Source of the DNA: JAFNAG01 sp963739235
GTDB lineage: Bacteria > Acidobacteriota > UBA6911
Assembly (NCBI GenBank): GCA_963739235.1
Contig: CAVTZY010000027.1
Span: forward strand, 1 to 64,000
Direction of reading: 5' to 3'
DNA: 64,000 nucleotides
A program made the position numbers and the translations under genes. Shown one piece after another: positions 37,113 through 46,299 of this stretch; within the stretch, counting starts at the first letter, position 1, and each line of letters opens with the position of its first letter. Below the pieces are notes generated by a model. It was not told the origin of the DNA and did not search any database. It saw only the letters and a list, made by a program, of their open reading frames with translations.

Positions 37113-38971
37113 TCACCTGACCTCGGTGGCCGCGCCGGTCGCCACCGCGCGTTCGAGCAGCCTGCGAAGGTCAGCCTCTATCTTGGCCGAGGTTTCCTTC
37201 ATATGGCTGCTCAAGACCTCCATCTCGCGGCTCAGCACTCCCATCTGTTTGCCGAGCTCGTTCATCGGTTCGGTGAAGGAACGCATCTGGGCACTCAATT
37301 GCTGCATCTGGGTGCTCATCAACTGCATCTGGGAATCGAGCTCGCGCCGCCTTTTCTCCAGTTCTTGAGCCTGTGCAGCTATGGCATTTTTATCCCGTCG
37401 CGAAGCGGCCAGAGCCGCCTCCTGAGCCGCAAGCTCAGCCTGCAGAGCGCCGATTTGTCCCTGCCGGGCGCCAATTTCCCCCTGCATCGCCCCGATCTTT
37501 CCCTGCTCGCTGCCGATCCTGCCTTGCCGGGTGCCGATGTCTCCTTGTCTGGCGCCGATCTCACCCTGCTTTTTGCCGATCTCTTGGAGCGGCCTGAAGA
37601 TCTGCTCGACCTCAGTCAGCAAGGCAGGATCGCGCACGACATACTCCCGGCCGTCGCGCCGGAACCACAGCAGCCGCTCACCCGGGCGCCGGACCTTCTC
37701 GGCGCGCGCCACATCCTCATCGGACCCCGACATCATCCGGTTTCTGTCCCCTGTGAAGAACACGTAAGTGAGATCTTGCGTTCGTTGCGGAACCGCGCGT
37801 ACTGTCGGCGCAGCGGGACGAGGTTGGGAGACGGAGACGGTTACGGCCAGCGTCTGTGCCGCCACCACCGGTTCTGCAGGACGGGATTGGGCGACCGATC
37901 TGGCGGGCGTCTGTGCTGCCATCACCTGTTGCGCAGGCCGGGCAACAAACTGCACGGGAACGATTGCGCAGGGGCGAGCACGGTTGCGGTTGAGGCTGCC
38001 GTACGCAGACCTTTGCCGATCTTTGATGGATTGCCGAGCATGGTAATCCTCCTTTTAAGGGTCGAATAAGAATGCGGCGCACCGGCCGCAGCGAAATTTC
38101 GGGGCATGCGTGCCACGCCCAATGCAAGCAGGAGTCTTCCGTAATCCGCAGGCTGGGCATCGAGTTTGCGAAGAACTGCCGCATCACAAGCTGCTTCTCT
38201 TGCAAGTTCGTACTCGCGAACGGCAAGGTGCACCAATGGATGGAAGAAAAAGAATCGCTCCGCGAGAGCCGGCACAAATGCCAGCCACGGATCCCGGCGC
38301 CGCAGATGAATCAGTTCGTGACACAATGCCATGCGCCGGCCCGCAATCGACAGCGCGTTGAAACGGCCGGCAGGGATCAGCACCATGGGCCGGAAAAAAC
38401 CGATGACCAAAGGAGTATCGATTTCCTCCGAAATACGGACTCCGGGGATGCGGGACAGCCCAAGCAATGCCGACAGGTCGGCAGCTAGCATCCTCACTTC
38501 CGGCGTAGCGTCAACCGCGCGACTCGCAATCTTCAAGAGCTTGCGGATACGGTACACAAGCACCGCCGATAGCAGAGTCAAAATCGCCGCCCAGATGCCG
38601 ACCGCCGCGGAAGCCCATGCAAACGAGTGGGTGCCAAGGTTGCCGGGCTCTTCCTGCCTCGCCACGGCCGGCCCGGGTGGATCGACCGGCAGGCTGGCGA
38701 TGGGCGAGTTTTTGACAGGTGCGCCGATCGATGCTGTTGCCGCGGGCGGCAACACGCGCAGCGCGGGCGGCTCAATCCATGCCAGGGCTACGAGCATCTT
38801 CAGTGTCGCCAGCCACCAAAGCGTGCACTTCACCGATGCGGGAATGCGCGGCAACAGGCGGCACACGGCCCACACCAGGAGCACAAACACCGCGCCCTGA
38901 AGCGAGGCGCGCACAATACTGCTAAACAGCGGCGCAGCCACGGACCCAAAAGGTTCGAGAAGGCCCGTCAT
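37113..38971 (-). pseudogene. BlaR1-like M56 membrane metallopeptidase sensor, one frameshift
   Basis: The N-terminal 350 residues are an M56 peptidase: early membrane helices (about 18-40 and 52-66), the zinc motif HELIH (218-222) and the acidic EYELAREAACD (253-263). At about 37965-37980 the frame slips, and the continuation lies in the ORF ending at 37113. It contains a membrane-exit segment (AIVPVQFVARP), a proline-rich stretch, a region with WFRRDGREYVVRDPALL, then seven heptad repeats and a further coiled coil. Such sensors cleave BlaI-type repressors in response to a periplasmic signal. The ATG overlaps the BlaI stop. Reading order is BlaI then BlaR1. Confidence 0.82.
37434..37580 (-). 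repeat. Seven 21-bp coding repeats giving an IGxxQGx heptad coil
   Basis: Codons 126-174 of the C-terminal frame encode seven consecutive heptads beginning IG (IGKKQGE, IGARQGD, IGTRQGR, IGSEQGK, IGAMQGE, IGARQGQ, IGALQAE). The DNA is tandemly repetitive but diverged, so it is conserved at protein level. It would form an extended, periplasmic or sensor-domain helix. Confidence 0.85.
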
Positions 38972-39390
38972 TCGTCAGCCTCCTTCTTCCGTGCCGATTG
39001 CAGTCGCGAAACGAGATGTTCGAGTTCCTGCAGCTCCAGGTCCGTCAGCGCATCGGTTTCGTTCAGGTAAGCGACAAAAGGCGCTACCGAGCCGCCGAGG
39101 TTCTTCTCGACAAACCGTCGAATAAGGCCGCGCTGCAGCTGCGCAGAAGAGGTGCGCGCGCGGTAACGGTACACGCCGGTGACGAGGCGCCGCCCCAGAT
39201 AGCCCTTCTTTCGAAGCCGCTCCATCATGGTCAGCACGGTCGATCGCGCCAGATTGCGTTCTCGCCCGAACCCCTCCGCGACTTCTCCGACCGTCGCGTC
39301 CCCGCAGTCGAAAAGGTATCGCAGCAGCGCCAGTTCCTGTTCTCCAATCGTCCGTTCACCCACTCCACGCTCCTTGACTACATCTGTCAT
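38968..39390 (-). CDS. BlaI/MecI-type transcriptional repressor
   Basis: A 140-residue winged-helix protein with ERTIGEQELALLRYLFDCGDATVGEVAEGF and LARSTVLTMMERLRKKGYLGRR, typical of the PenR/BlaI family, then a C-terminal dimerisation region. The repressor holds the operon off until the M56 sensor cleaves it. ATG at 39390 (codon 9 of a longer frame) puts the dyad at 39399-39420 outside the coding region, just upstream. The TGA overlaps the M56 ATG. No beta-lactamase gene lies beside it, so the regulated signal is unclear. Confidence 0.88.
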   Translation of the reverse strand: MTDVVKERGVGERTIGEQELALLRYLFDCGDATVGEVAEGFGRERNLARSTVLTMMERLRKKGYLGRRLVTGVYRYRARTSSAQLQRGLIRRFVEKNLGGSVAPFVAYLNETDALTDLELQELEHLVSRLQSARKKEADE

Positions 39391-39398
39391 CAGACATG

Positions 39399-39420
39399 CT
39401 ACTCGTGACGACACGTGTAG
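39399..39420 (-). promoter_or_regulatory. Dyad upstream of blaI, candidate BlaI operator
   Basis: CTACTCGTG, four-base spacer and CACGTGTAG: a 9-bp inverted repeat with one mismatch, nine bases before the preferred BlaI ATG. Ends CTAC/GTAG recall BlaI operators built from TACA/TGTA-type half sites. Confidence 0.45.
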
Positions 39421-39734
39421 TCAAGCCCGATCGGCGGCTGTCCGCGGCCCCGCTTCGTCGCCGATTTGGACAGATGGGAGAGTTCCTGGAAGCACAGGTG
39501 TCCCGCCGCATGGCAATTGCTTAACGAATGTCCCGATGCACTGGAAGCGGCGCTCCACGCAGCTTGACGGCGGGATGCCCCCTCCGCTGTGTTAGAATTG
39601 GCATTGCTCCGGTTCGAAAGGCAGTGAACTCCCAACCGATGCCACAATTTGAGCTATGGAGCACTCTCGAGTTGAAGTTTGACGGTTCCGGATACGCCCC
39701 ACAAAATGGCTGGCAACAAGATCGGGAGCATCGC

Positions 39735-40418
39735 ATGAGCGGCATTCTCATCACCATGACTGAACCGCCTCCGGAAATGGAGGAGGAGTTTAACGCCTGG
39801 TACGACACCGAGCACCTGCCGGAGCGGCTGGCAATCCCCGGGTTCATCTCGGCAAGACGCTGGCTGGCAAGGGACCTCAAGCCCGGGGAAGGCAAGTATC
39901 TAGCCACTTACGAGCTGGAAACCATCGATGTATTGAGTACGCCCGAGTATCTCGCGCACGTAGGCGACCATTTTTCCCCTTGGAGCAAGCGCTGCCTGGG
40001 CAAAGCTGTCTTATTCCGGCGTTGGGCCTGCAATTTGATCTCAGCTGGGACCCAGCGCGAGTCTGGCGTGCCCAGGTGTTTGTTCGTAGCTATTGGAGAT
40101 ACGCCGGCCGAGCACGAGGTCGAGTTTAACCGGTGGTATGACGAGGAGCACATCCCTCTGCTCCGTGCTGTGCCGGGCGTGATCTCGGCGCGGCGATTCA
40201 TGGATCCGTGTGGAAAGCCCCGCTACATTGCCCTTTATGAAATGGCCGAGGCCAGTGTGCCGGAATGCCAGGAATGGAGGGCAGCGCTGCAGACGCCCTG
40301 GTTCAAGCATATGGACCGAATCACTGCCAACTGCGAGTGGATCGTGCGAGTATACAACGATTTCACTCACGACGGAGTTTTTGGCAGGGACAGGCGGTCA
40401 CCTGTTGCAGCCTTGTAG
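39735..40418 (+). CDS. Tandem dimeric alpha/beta-barrel (EthD-like) protein
   Basis: A 227-residue protein made of two similar units. EFNAWYDTEHLPERLAIPGF (unit 1) and EFNRWYDEEHIPLLRAVPGV (unit 2) both carry the EthD-type YD-EH-P pattern, each followed by ISARR and a sheet of about 70 residues. Internal duplication would make one chain imitate the usual dimer. EthD-like proteins act in degradation of organic compounds, but the substrate is unknown. GGGAG lies nine bases before the ATG; the frame extends upstream but without support. It precedes a VOC protein by about 60 bp, probably in one transcript. Confidence 0.7.
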   Translation: MSGILITMTEPPPEMEEEFNAWYDTEHLPERLAIPGFISARRWLARDLKPGEGKYLATYELETIDVLSTPEYLAHVGDHFSPWSKRCLGKAVLFRRWACNLISAGTQRESGVPRCLFVAIGDTPAEHEVEFNRWYDEEHIPLLRAVPGVISARRFMDPCGKPRYIALYEMAEASVPECQEWRAALQTPWFKHMDRITANCEWIVRVYNDFTHDGVFGRDRRSPVAAL

Positions 40419-40476
40419 TTAAAGTCTCACAATAGCAGACATAGACATTGAGGAAGACTCAATTTCGGGGGGGACG

Positions 40477-40884
40477 ATGACAGAAGATCGACTGCTGATA
40501 AGACGACAGGACCATGAACCTCCGCCGGCTATTGCTCAACGGGGCTGGCGTTACCATCATATGGGGATCCCGACGAACACGCCCCATCAGGGCGAACGAT
40601 ACATCGAACATTTGAAGATCCATGTGTGTGGATTCGACACCAGTCCCTATGGAATTGAATGGATGCGGTTTGACGCTGACTGTCCCGTCACGGATTTGAT
40701 CAGGACAGTGCCGCACATTGCATTCGAAGTGGACGATCTTGACGAAGAACTGAAGGGAATGGAAGTACTAAGTCCCCCCGGTTCGCCTTCCAACGGTGTG
40801 AGGGCGGCGATGATCATCCATGACGGTGCGCCGATCGAACTAATCGAGTTCCAACAGAATATCAGGAAACCAGAATCGTTCTGA
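40477..40884 (+). CDS. VOC/glyoxalase-fold protein
   Basis: A 135-residue protein. YHHMGIPTNT near 26 and PHIAFEVDDLDEEL near 86 are the paired betaalphabetabetabeta segments of VOC enzymes, ending in GAPIELIEFQ. Metal ligands fit His27/His28, His87 and Glu119-type positions, but I cannot assign the reaction. It follows the EthD-like protein in the same direction, suggesting a small catabolic pair, for example for an aromatic or a ring-cleaved product. No regulator is adjacent. Confidence 0.7.
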   Translation: MTEDRLLIRRQDHEPPPAIAQRGWRYHHMGIPTNTPHQGERYIEHLKIHVCGFDTSPYGIEWMRFDADCPVTDLIRTVPHIAFEVDDLDEELKGMEVLSPPGSPSNGVRAAMIIHDGAPIELIEFQQNIRKPESF

Positions 40885-41020
40885 GATGATCCGATTAGAG
40901 CAGTCAAAGCCAATCGCGCTGAGGCCGATGCCGGGATGCATCGGTTGCGCAAACAATTTCTGCTTCCCTATTTTTCTCCGCGCCTGATTTCAGACTCGAA
41001 TTGCAACAGGATCCCAACCT

Positions 41021-41851
41021 TCACTGCTGAACCAGTTCCACCCGCCGGTTCTGAGCCCTGCCCTCCTCACTGCTGTTGGCACCAATCGGGCAATAGGGGC
41101 CAACCCCTGCCGCTTTCAGCCGTCCCGGGGCAATTCCTCGTCCAATAAGCGCTTTGACCACGGAATCCGCACGATCGGCGGACAGCTTGAGGTTAAGCTC
41201 GAGTGTACCGACGTTGTCGGTGTGGCCCACGATGTAAGCCTTCAGATTTGGACTGTTTTTCAGGAGTTTGGTCATCTCAGCCAGGGCTGGTTCCGACTCC
41301 GGCTTAATTGCAGCCGAGCCCGTGTCGAAATAGATCCCATATATGATGGTTTTGCCTGTCGCAGCTATATCCTTTCCCATCGCAGCAGCGTCTGCCGTGA
41401 CATCCTGGCGCATAGCCTGAGTTTCCACGATGGTGACCTCGTAATTGCGGCCTTCATTGAAAGCCTCGACGTAGACTCCCGCCATCGCGCCGCCCTTCCT
41501 AACTTCAGTTGCGAGACGCCTCTCATCGAATCCGAGAACCGTGCCTCCCACAGTTTTCAGCGCATTCTGATAATTGCGGACGATCTGAAGCGTGCTGGTT
41601 TGGACGGCACCCTCTTTCTGCGAGTAGGAAATGGAATACTTCCTGCCCTCCCAATGAACGCTCTTCCCGCCGATGACTGTTGGATCGAATCCGGCGAATT
41701 CCTCGACCTTATAGCTTTCAATGTAATAGCCCGGCATCCGTGTAATGAGCGGATGATCCCGACTCCCCTCCACGTCTTGCCGCGCTTGAACCGATGTTGC
41801 GCCAATCAATGCTATGAACACAACTGCAGCTGTCAATTTGGAGATTCTCAC
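41021..41851 (-). CDS. OmpA-family outer-membrane/periplasmic protein
   Basis: A 276-residue protein with signal peptide (ISKLTAAVVFIALIGATSVQA) and a unique N-terminal region of about 130 residues. The C-terminal OmpA-like peptidoglycan-binding domain has IYFDTGSAAIKPESEPAL, VGHTDNVGTLELNLKLSADRA and ANRRVEL-type (AQNRRVELVQQ) endings. It anchors the outer membrane to peptidoglycan or senses envelope stress. The start is GTG at 41851 after GGGAGG, giving the best signal peptide; a longer frame to 41893 contains no ribosome-binding site. Its 3' end lies about 135 bp from the VOC gene on the other strand, so the two converge. Confidence 0.85.
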   Translation of the reverse strand: MRISKLTAAVVFIALIGATSVQARQDVEGSRDHPLITRMPGYYIESYKVEEFAGFDPTVIGGKSVHWEGRKYSISYSQKEGAVQTSTLQIVRNYQNALKTVGGTVLGFDERRLATEVRKGGAMAGVYVEAFNEGRNYEVTIVETQAMRQDVTADAAAMGKDIAATGKTIIYGIYFDTGSAAIKPESEPALAEMTKLLKNSPNLKAYIVGHTDNVGTLELNLKLSADRADSVVKALIGRGIAPGRLKAAGVGPYCPIGANSSEEGRAQNRRVELVQQ

Positions 41852-42805
41852 TTGTTTCCTCCCTTTTATGCTGCTGGCAAAAAGTGGATACATGGAATAC
41901 GAAGGTCAGTCCCTTGATAATGGCAAAGCACTCCTAAACTGCAATATGCATAAAGAGCGATCAGCTTGTAGCGAAAGCACATCAAGACTACCAAAAACCG
42001 CCAGAAACGAGTTAGCAAAAAACAACTTGCAGAGACGGGCAACCAGCCATGCGGAAACGAAGAAGGTGCCGCAAGAAACTCGGCAGGTCGCAGAGGGATT
42101 ATTTCGTGTGGCTTATGAGGAACCCGTTCCATGAAAGCCAGGAACAAGAAGTGGGCACTCGAAGTGCGCATGCGTATCTTCTTCTCCCATAGGGAACTTG
42201 GGGAATGTCAGCCTTCCGGATCGGAAGGGATTCGGAGTCGGCCCCGGAGATCTCATTTCAGTCTTTTAGCAATTTGTCCGGGTCCGGCACGCATCTAAAA
42301 TTTCCTATCCTACAACGAAGTCGGCCATGCCTGCGGCCTTCCCGGGCACTCCCCGGATGGGCCGAACGGCGACGAGGTCCCTGTAGGCAACGAAAAGTGC
42401 CCGATGCGATACGCAGACACGGCCATGGGCTTGCGCCACATGGTGCTTCAGGTACTGTTGAGACCTTCCGCGCCTCTGCCAATGGACTATGCCGCATTCT
42501 GCGAATGCGCCCGCTGCCTGAAAACCGCATTACGGGAGAGTGAACTCGACAACTCCATCTCAAGTCAAATTCACCTTGCTGCATTGTCGGCTACACGGAA
42601 ACTGACGTGCGCCCCAGACGGGCTTCGAGGAGATCCGGGCGTCGGCGTGGCGACGCTGTGATGACGTCTCCATAACGGGACTTCTGGCTCGTTTCACCGG
42701 ATTCACATCTACAAGCGCGTCAGTCAGGAATTTGCCTGGAAATTGCCCGCTGCATCCGGGTTCGCTATTGTATCCAATTGATTGATCAACGACTGGGGCT
42801 AAATT
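41852..42805. other. Long intergenic region with one dispersed-repeat copy
   Basis: About 950 bp without a convincing gene. It includes a repeat copy with CCAGACGGGCTTCGAGGAGA at 42614-42633 and ACGGGACTTC at 42675-42684. The rest looks random, with short frames of no family resemblance. Confidence 0.4.
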
Positions 42806-45481
42806 CTATTCGTAGCGCAGGGCGATCATGGGGTCAACGCGCATAGCGCGCCGCGCCGGAATGTAACACGCGAGCAGCGCTGCCCCAACAAGGAGCAGTG
42901 TCACGCCGCCGAAAGTCAGCGGATCGGTGGCAGTCACGCCAAAGAGCAGCGACTCCAGGGCGCGCGTCAGGGCCAGCGAACCGGCAATCCCAATCGCCAC
43001 CCCAATGAAGATCGTGCGCAGTCCCTGGCTCAAGATCATCCTCAGAACATCGCCGGAGCCCGCCCCGAGAGCGATACGCACGCCAATTTCTCGCGTGCGG
43101 CGGCTGACCGAATAGGCCATCACGCCAAACACCCCTGCCGTTGCGAGCAGCAGCGCGGTGATTCCGAAGAATCCCATGAGAATGACGTTAAATCTCCGCG
43201 AGCCCAGCGAAGCGGCATAGACTTGCGAAAACCTCCGGAACCTCGCCGGAATATCCGGGTTGAGGTCCAGCAGGATTCCTCGCGCTGTCGTTGTGACCAA
43301 CCGAGTGTCGGCATCGCTCAGCATCGTTAAGGTGATCGCCGCGCGCGGCCGCTGGAACAAATTCACGTAAACGGTCGGACGCGGCGGCACATCGAGGCCA
43401 TATTCGTGAGTGTCGCCCACGATCCCGACGATCGTCAGCAAACGCAAGTCGCCATCCATGTTTCCAAACTCAATCGTGTGGCCGATCGGGTCCTGATTTG
43501 GCCACCGGTCGCGCGCAAGCGATTCGCTGATCACGGCAACGTGCGGAGAATTCGCGCCGTCGCGCTCGTCGAAGATTCGCCCTCGAATCAGCGGAATTCC
43601 GAGAACCTGGAAGTATCCGTCCGTGGCGCCGCAGAAGTCCGCATTGCCAATCCGTTCTTTTTGCTGGAACAGCGCACCAAGACCATCCGTAGTCTTGGGG
43701 ATCTCATTCTGCGTCATCAGTAGGAACATTCCGTCGGGAAGGCCGCCATCCATCGGCAGGCCGCTAGTCGCGCCAACCTTGCGCACGCCCGGGATTTGTT
43801 TGAGCCGGTCAATCAGGTTTGAAAAGAAAATCGCCTGACCTGCCTTTGCTTTCGGATCGTCCACCCAGGGAAGCGAAACGTCCATCGTGACAATTTTGTC
43901 CACGCGGAACCCGGGATTCACTTCGAGCACTTTCATCAGGCTGCGCCCGAGCAATCCCGCTCCGACCACGAGAACCAATGTGATCGCGATCTGCGCCGCC
44001 ACGATTACCTGGCCAACGCGCTTGATCCCTTGCGAACCCGCTTGTCCACGCCCGCCTTCCGCGAGGCCCTTGCGCGGGTCCCCGGAAGTCGCGCGTGCGG
44101 CGGTGAACGCTCCGAGGCTCGCGGCGACCGCTGTGGAAAGGAGGAACGCGAACACAAGTACTGGAATACTGGTCGAGATGCTGTCCAGCCGCGGCAGATT
44201 TTCCGGCGCCAGCGCAACTAATCCAGCCACGCCCCCGTGCGCTCCCAGTGCCCCAAGGCCGCCGCCGACCAGCGAAAGCAGGAATGCTTCGGTAAGGAAT
44301 TGATGCATCAGCCGTCCGCGCGCCGCACCGAGCGCGCTGCGAATGGCGAGCTCGCGCTCTCGCACCGACGCTTGTGCCAGCAGCAAATTCGCCACGTTCG
44401 CGCACGCCACCAGCAGTAGAAATCCCACCGCACCGAGCAGGACCAGCAGCGGCGAGCGAGCCTTGCCCGTGATCGAGTCCTGTAGCGGGACGACAATTCC
44501 ATCTTTGAGGAGATAATCGCCTTGCTCGCTCGCTGTATCGTGAATGCGCCGGGCTATCGCGCTGATGTCTCGATTCGCTTGCCCGACAGTCACACCGTCG
44601 CGGAGGCGCCCGACTGCATAGTAGTTATGAGACGTCCTGCTTGGATTTTCGCCGTCCAAATCGGCCGGCAGCCACAGATCCACGTCTGCCGGGAAACGAA
44701 ATCCGGCCGGGAGCACGCCGATAACGGAGAAGACCGCGCCATCAATCTTCAGGTGCGACTGCGAGAGGTCCCGCGGCGATCCGAGATCCTGCCTCCAGTA
44801 TCCATAGCTGACAAGAACGGTGGGGCCGGCCCCTTTTTTCGCGTCGCTGGCGCTGAAATCCCGCCCGAGGACCGGCTGAATACCGAAGACCTTGAGAAAG
44901 TGGGGCGAGATGTCTGCAACCGTCGTGCGCGTCGGCTGCGAAGCTCCCGAAACGGACGCGACGTTGTCACGGTACTTCGCAATCGCCTGGAAGCTGCGGC
45001 TTTGATCGCGAAAGTCGTCGAAGTTCGGGTCCGCAACTCGCGACGGCCTGCCCTTCGAGGTGACCTCGAAGACGGCCATGATCCGGTTCGAATCGGGGTA
45101 CGGCAGCGGCCGCAACAACACGCCGTATACAACGCTGAAAATTGCCGTGGTCGCGCCGATACCGAGGGCGAGGGTGAGGACGGCGACGACAGTGAAACCC
45201 GGGTTCTTGCGGAGCTGCCGAAGACCGTAACGGCAATCGGAGATCACCGAGCGGAGCCAATTGCCAATCCGCGCTTCACGAACCTGTTCTTTCACCTGTT
45301 CGACGCCACCAAGTTCGAGACGCGCGGCACGTCGTGCTTCCTCGGCGAACATGCCCGCACGAATGTTTTCCTCGGTCAGCATTTCAAGGTGGGAATGAAC
45401 TTCCAGGTCGAGGTCCGTCTCTACACTTCTGGACAAGAATAGGTTTCGCAGAAAACTTCGGGCTTTCACAAAGAGCGGCAT
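42806..45481 (-). CDS. ADOP-type ABC transporter permease, intact
   Basis: An 891-residue MacB/FtsX-like permease. The N-terminal prefix has EVHSHLEMLTEENIRAGMFAEEARRAARLELGGVEQ. The first membrane segment is GIGATTAIFSVVYGVLLRPLPYP, the first FtsX region has RELAIRSALGAARG, the second MacB domain contains NPGFRVDKIVTMDVSLP, and the C-terminal FtsX region has TREIGVRIALGAGSGD, ending with IALRYE. The ATG at 45481 follows AGAGGTG; a GTG three codons upstream would extend it. It lies about 13 bp from the PadR stop and is the best-preserved copy in the window. No ATPase gene is linked. Confidence 0.92.
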   Translation of the reverse strand: MPLFVKARSFLRNLFLSRSVETDLDLEVHSHLEMLTEENIRAGMFAEEARRAARLELGGVEQVKEQVREARIGNWLRSVISDCRYGLRQLRKNPGFTVVAVLTLALGIGATTAIFSVVYGVLLRPLPYPDSNRIMAVFEVTSKGRPSRVADPNFDDFRDQSRSFQAIAKYRDNVASVSGASQPTRTTVADISPHFLKVFGIQPVLGRDFSASDAKKGAGPTVLVSYGYWRQDLGSPRDLSQSHLKIDGAVFSVIGVLPAGFRFPADVDLWLPADLDGENPSRTSHNYYAVGRLRDGVTVGQANRDISAIARRIHDTASEQGDYLLKDGIVVPLQDSITGKARSPLLVLLGAVGFLLLVACANVANLLLAQASVRERELAIRSALGAARGRLMHQFLTEAFLLSLVGGGLGALGAHGGVAGLVALAPENLPRLDSISTSIPVLVFAFLLSTAVAASLGAFTAARATSGDPRKGLAEGGRGQAGSQGIKRVGQVIVAAQIAITLVLVVGAGLLGRSLMKVLEVNPGFRVDKIVTMDVSLPWVDDPKAKAGQAIFFSNLIDRLKQIPGVRKVGATSGLPMDGGLPDGMFLLMTQNEIPKTTDGLGALFQQKERIGNADFCGATDGYFQVLGIPLIRGRIFDERDGANSPHVAVISESLARDRWPNQDPIGHTIEFGNMDGDLRLLTIVGIVGDTHEYGLDVPPRPTVYVNLFQRPRAAITLTMLSDADTRLVTTTARGILLDLNPDIPARFRRFSQVYAASLGSRRFNVILMGFFGITALLLATAGVFGVMAYSVSRRTREIGVRIALGAGSGDVLRMILSQGLRTIFIGVAIGIAGSLALTRALESLLFGVTATDPLTFGGVTLLLVGAALLACYIPARRAMRVDPMIALRYE

Positions 45482-45494
45482 GGGGAACACCTCT

Positions 45495-45827
45495 CTACGA
45501 TGCTTCCATAGCTTGAGCGATAGCCCAAGAAATGCGGCCCCATCGCTTGGTTTCGACTTCGAGTTGTTTCCGTCCAGGCTTGGTCAGGCGGTAGTATTTC
45601 GCGCGGCGGTTGTTTTCGGAGTCTCCCCAAAAGGAGGAAATCCAACCCTCTTCCTCCATTCGGTGGAGAGCGGGAAAGAGCGAGCCTGGCTTAACAACGA
45701 AAGTGCCGCTTGTGATCTGTTGAATTCTGCGCGAGATTCCCAAACCGTACATCTCGCCGGCGACAAGCGATTTCAAGATCAACAGGTCCAAAGTCCCTTG
45801 CAAAAGGATTGTCGATTCGGAGTTCAA
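45495..45827 (-). CDS. PadR family transcriptional repressor (ADOP-associated)
   Basis: A 110-residue PadR repressor with LLQGTLDLLILKSLVAGEMYG, RRIQQITSGTFVVKPGSLFPALHRMEEEGWI and a wing (RRAKYYRLTKPG). Compared with module 1 it keeps the same NNRRAKYY wing, so the two are close relatives. Its promoter is overlaid by a dyad and probably autoregulated. The gap to the permease is only 13 bp, so both are one transcript. Confidence 0.9.
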   Translation of the reverse strand: MNSESTILLQGTLDLLILKSLVAGEMYGLGISRRIQQITSGTFVVKPGSLFPALHRMEEEGWISSFWGDSENNRRAKYYRLTKPGRKQLEVETKRWGRISWAIAQAMEAS

Positions 45828-45845
45828 AAGACATCTCCTATCGGT

Positions 45846-45885
45846 ACTCTATAGGAATAATACTGACTTACATATAGAGTGTCAA
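45846..45885 (-). promoter_or_regulatory. Promoter and dyad of PadR-ADOP module 3
   Basis: On the minus strand TTGACA (complement of 45880-45885), 17-bp spacer and TATTAT (45857-45862). Inverted half sites ACTCTATA (45846-45853) and TATAGAGT (45873-45880) flank the -10 and spacer, with the same ACTCTA/TAGAGT core as the module 2 dyad. Confidence 0.65.
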
Positions 45886-46299
45886 TAGGAAGCGAGCGTG
45901 CCAGTGGACGATAAGTCTTAGCCGCGTTACCGGACACTGGCCAGAAACGGTCTTCGCTTCCATAACGCATCCCGATTCCGCAATGCAGCAAACGGGTCTA
46001 TTCGGTCTGCATAACGTGTTCGCGATTACTGACGCGAACGGGACTTCGCGGGAGTGAGACCACCAACGGCCTGCATGTGAACCGGACGAACCAGAGGGGA
46101 ATGCGAGAGGAGGTTCAGACGCAAACCTCGATCGAATACCTGGTCGATCAAATACGCGGCTTGTTGGCCCTATCCGCCTGTGTTATAAGGATTGCCATAC
46201 CAATACAAGCCCGGCCAATTATTATGCAAGGTCTGGGTACTTTGCGTTCGGCTGTCAGAAACGAAGACGTGTGAAATCTTACAGCCGCGGCGGTAATGA
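45886..46299. other. Intergenic region with one dispersed-repeat copy
   Basis: About 410 bp; ACGGGACTTC at 46038-46047 is followed by GCGGGAGTGAG. No gene was supported. Confidence 0.4.

Noticed and set aside
37434..37580. Short tandem repeats considered as a CRISPR array
   Set aside because: The 21-bp periodic DNA encodes conserved heptads in the M56 sensor frame, with no unique spacers of CRISPR length and no cas genes.
36831..38069. Plus-strand 412-codon frame
   Set aside because: Most of it is antisense to the M56 sensor coil and overlaps the methyltransferase in another frame. Its repetitive low-complexity product is the mirror of the heptad repeats.
44522..45442. 306-codon plus-strand frame within ADOP 3
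   Set aside because: Antisense to an intact permease with clear motifs; no domain recognised.
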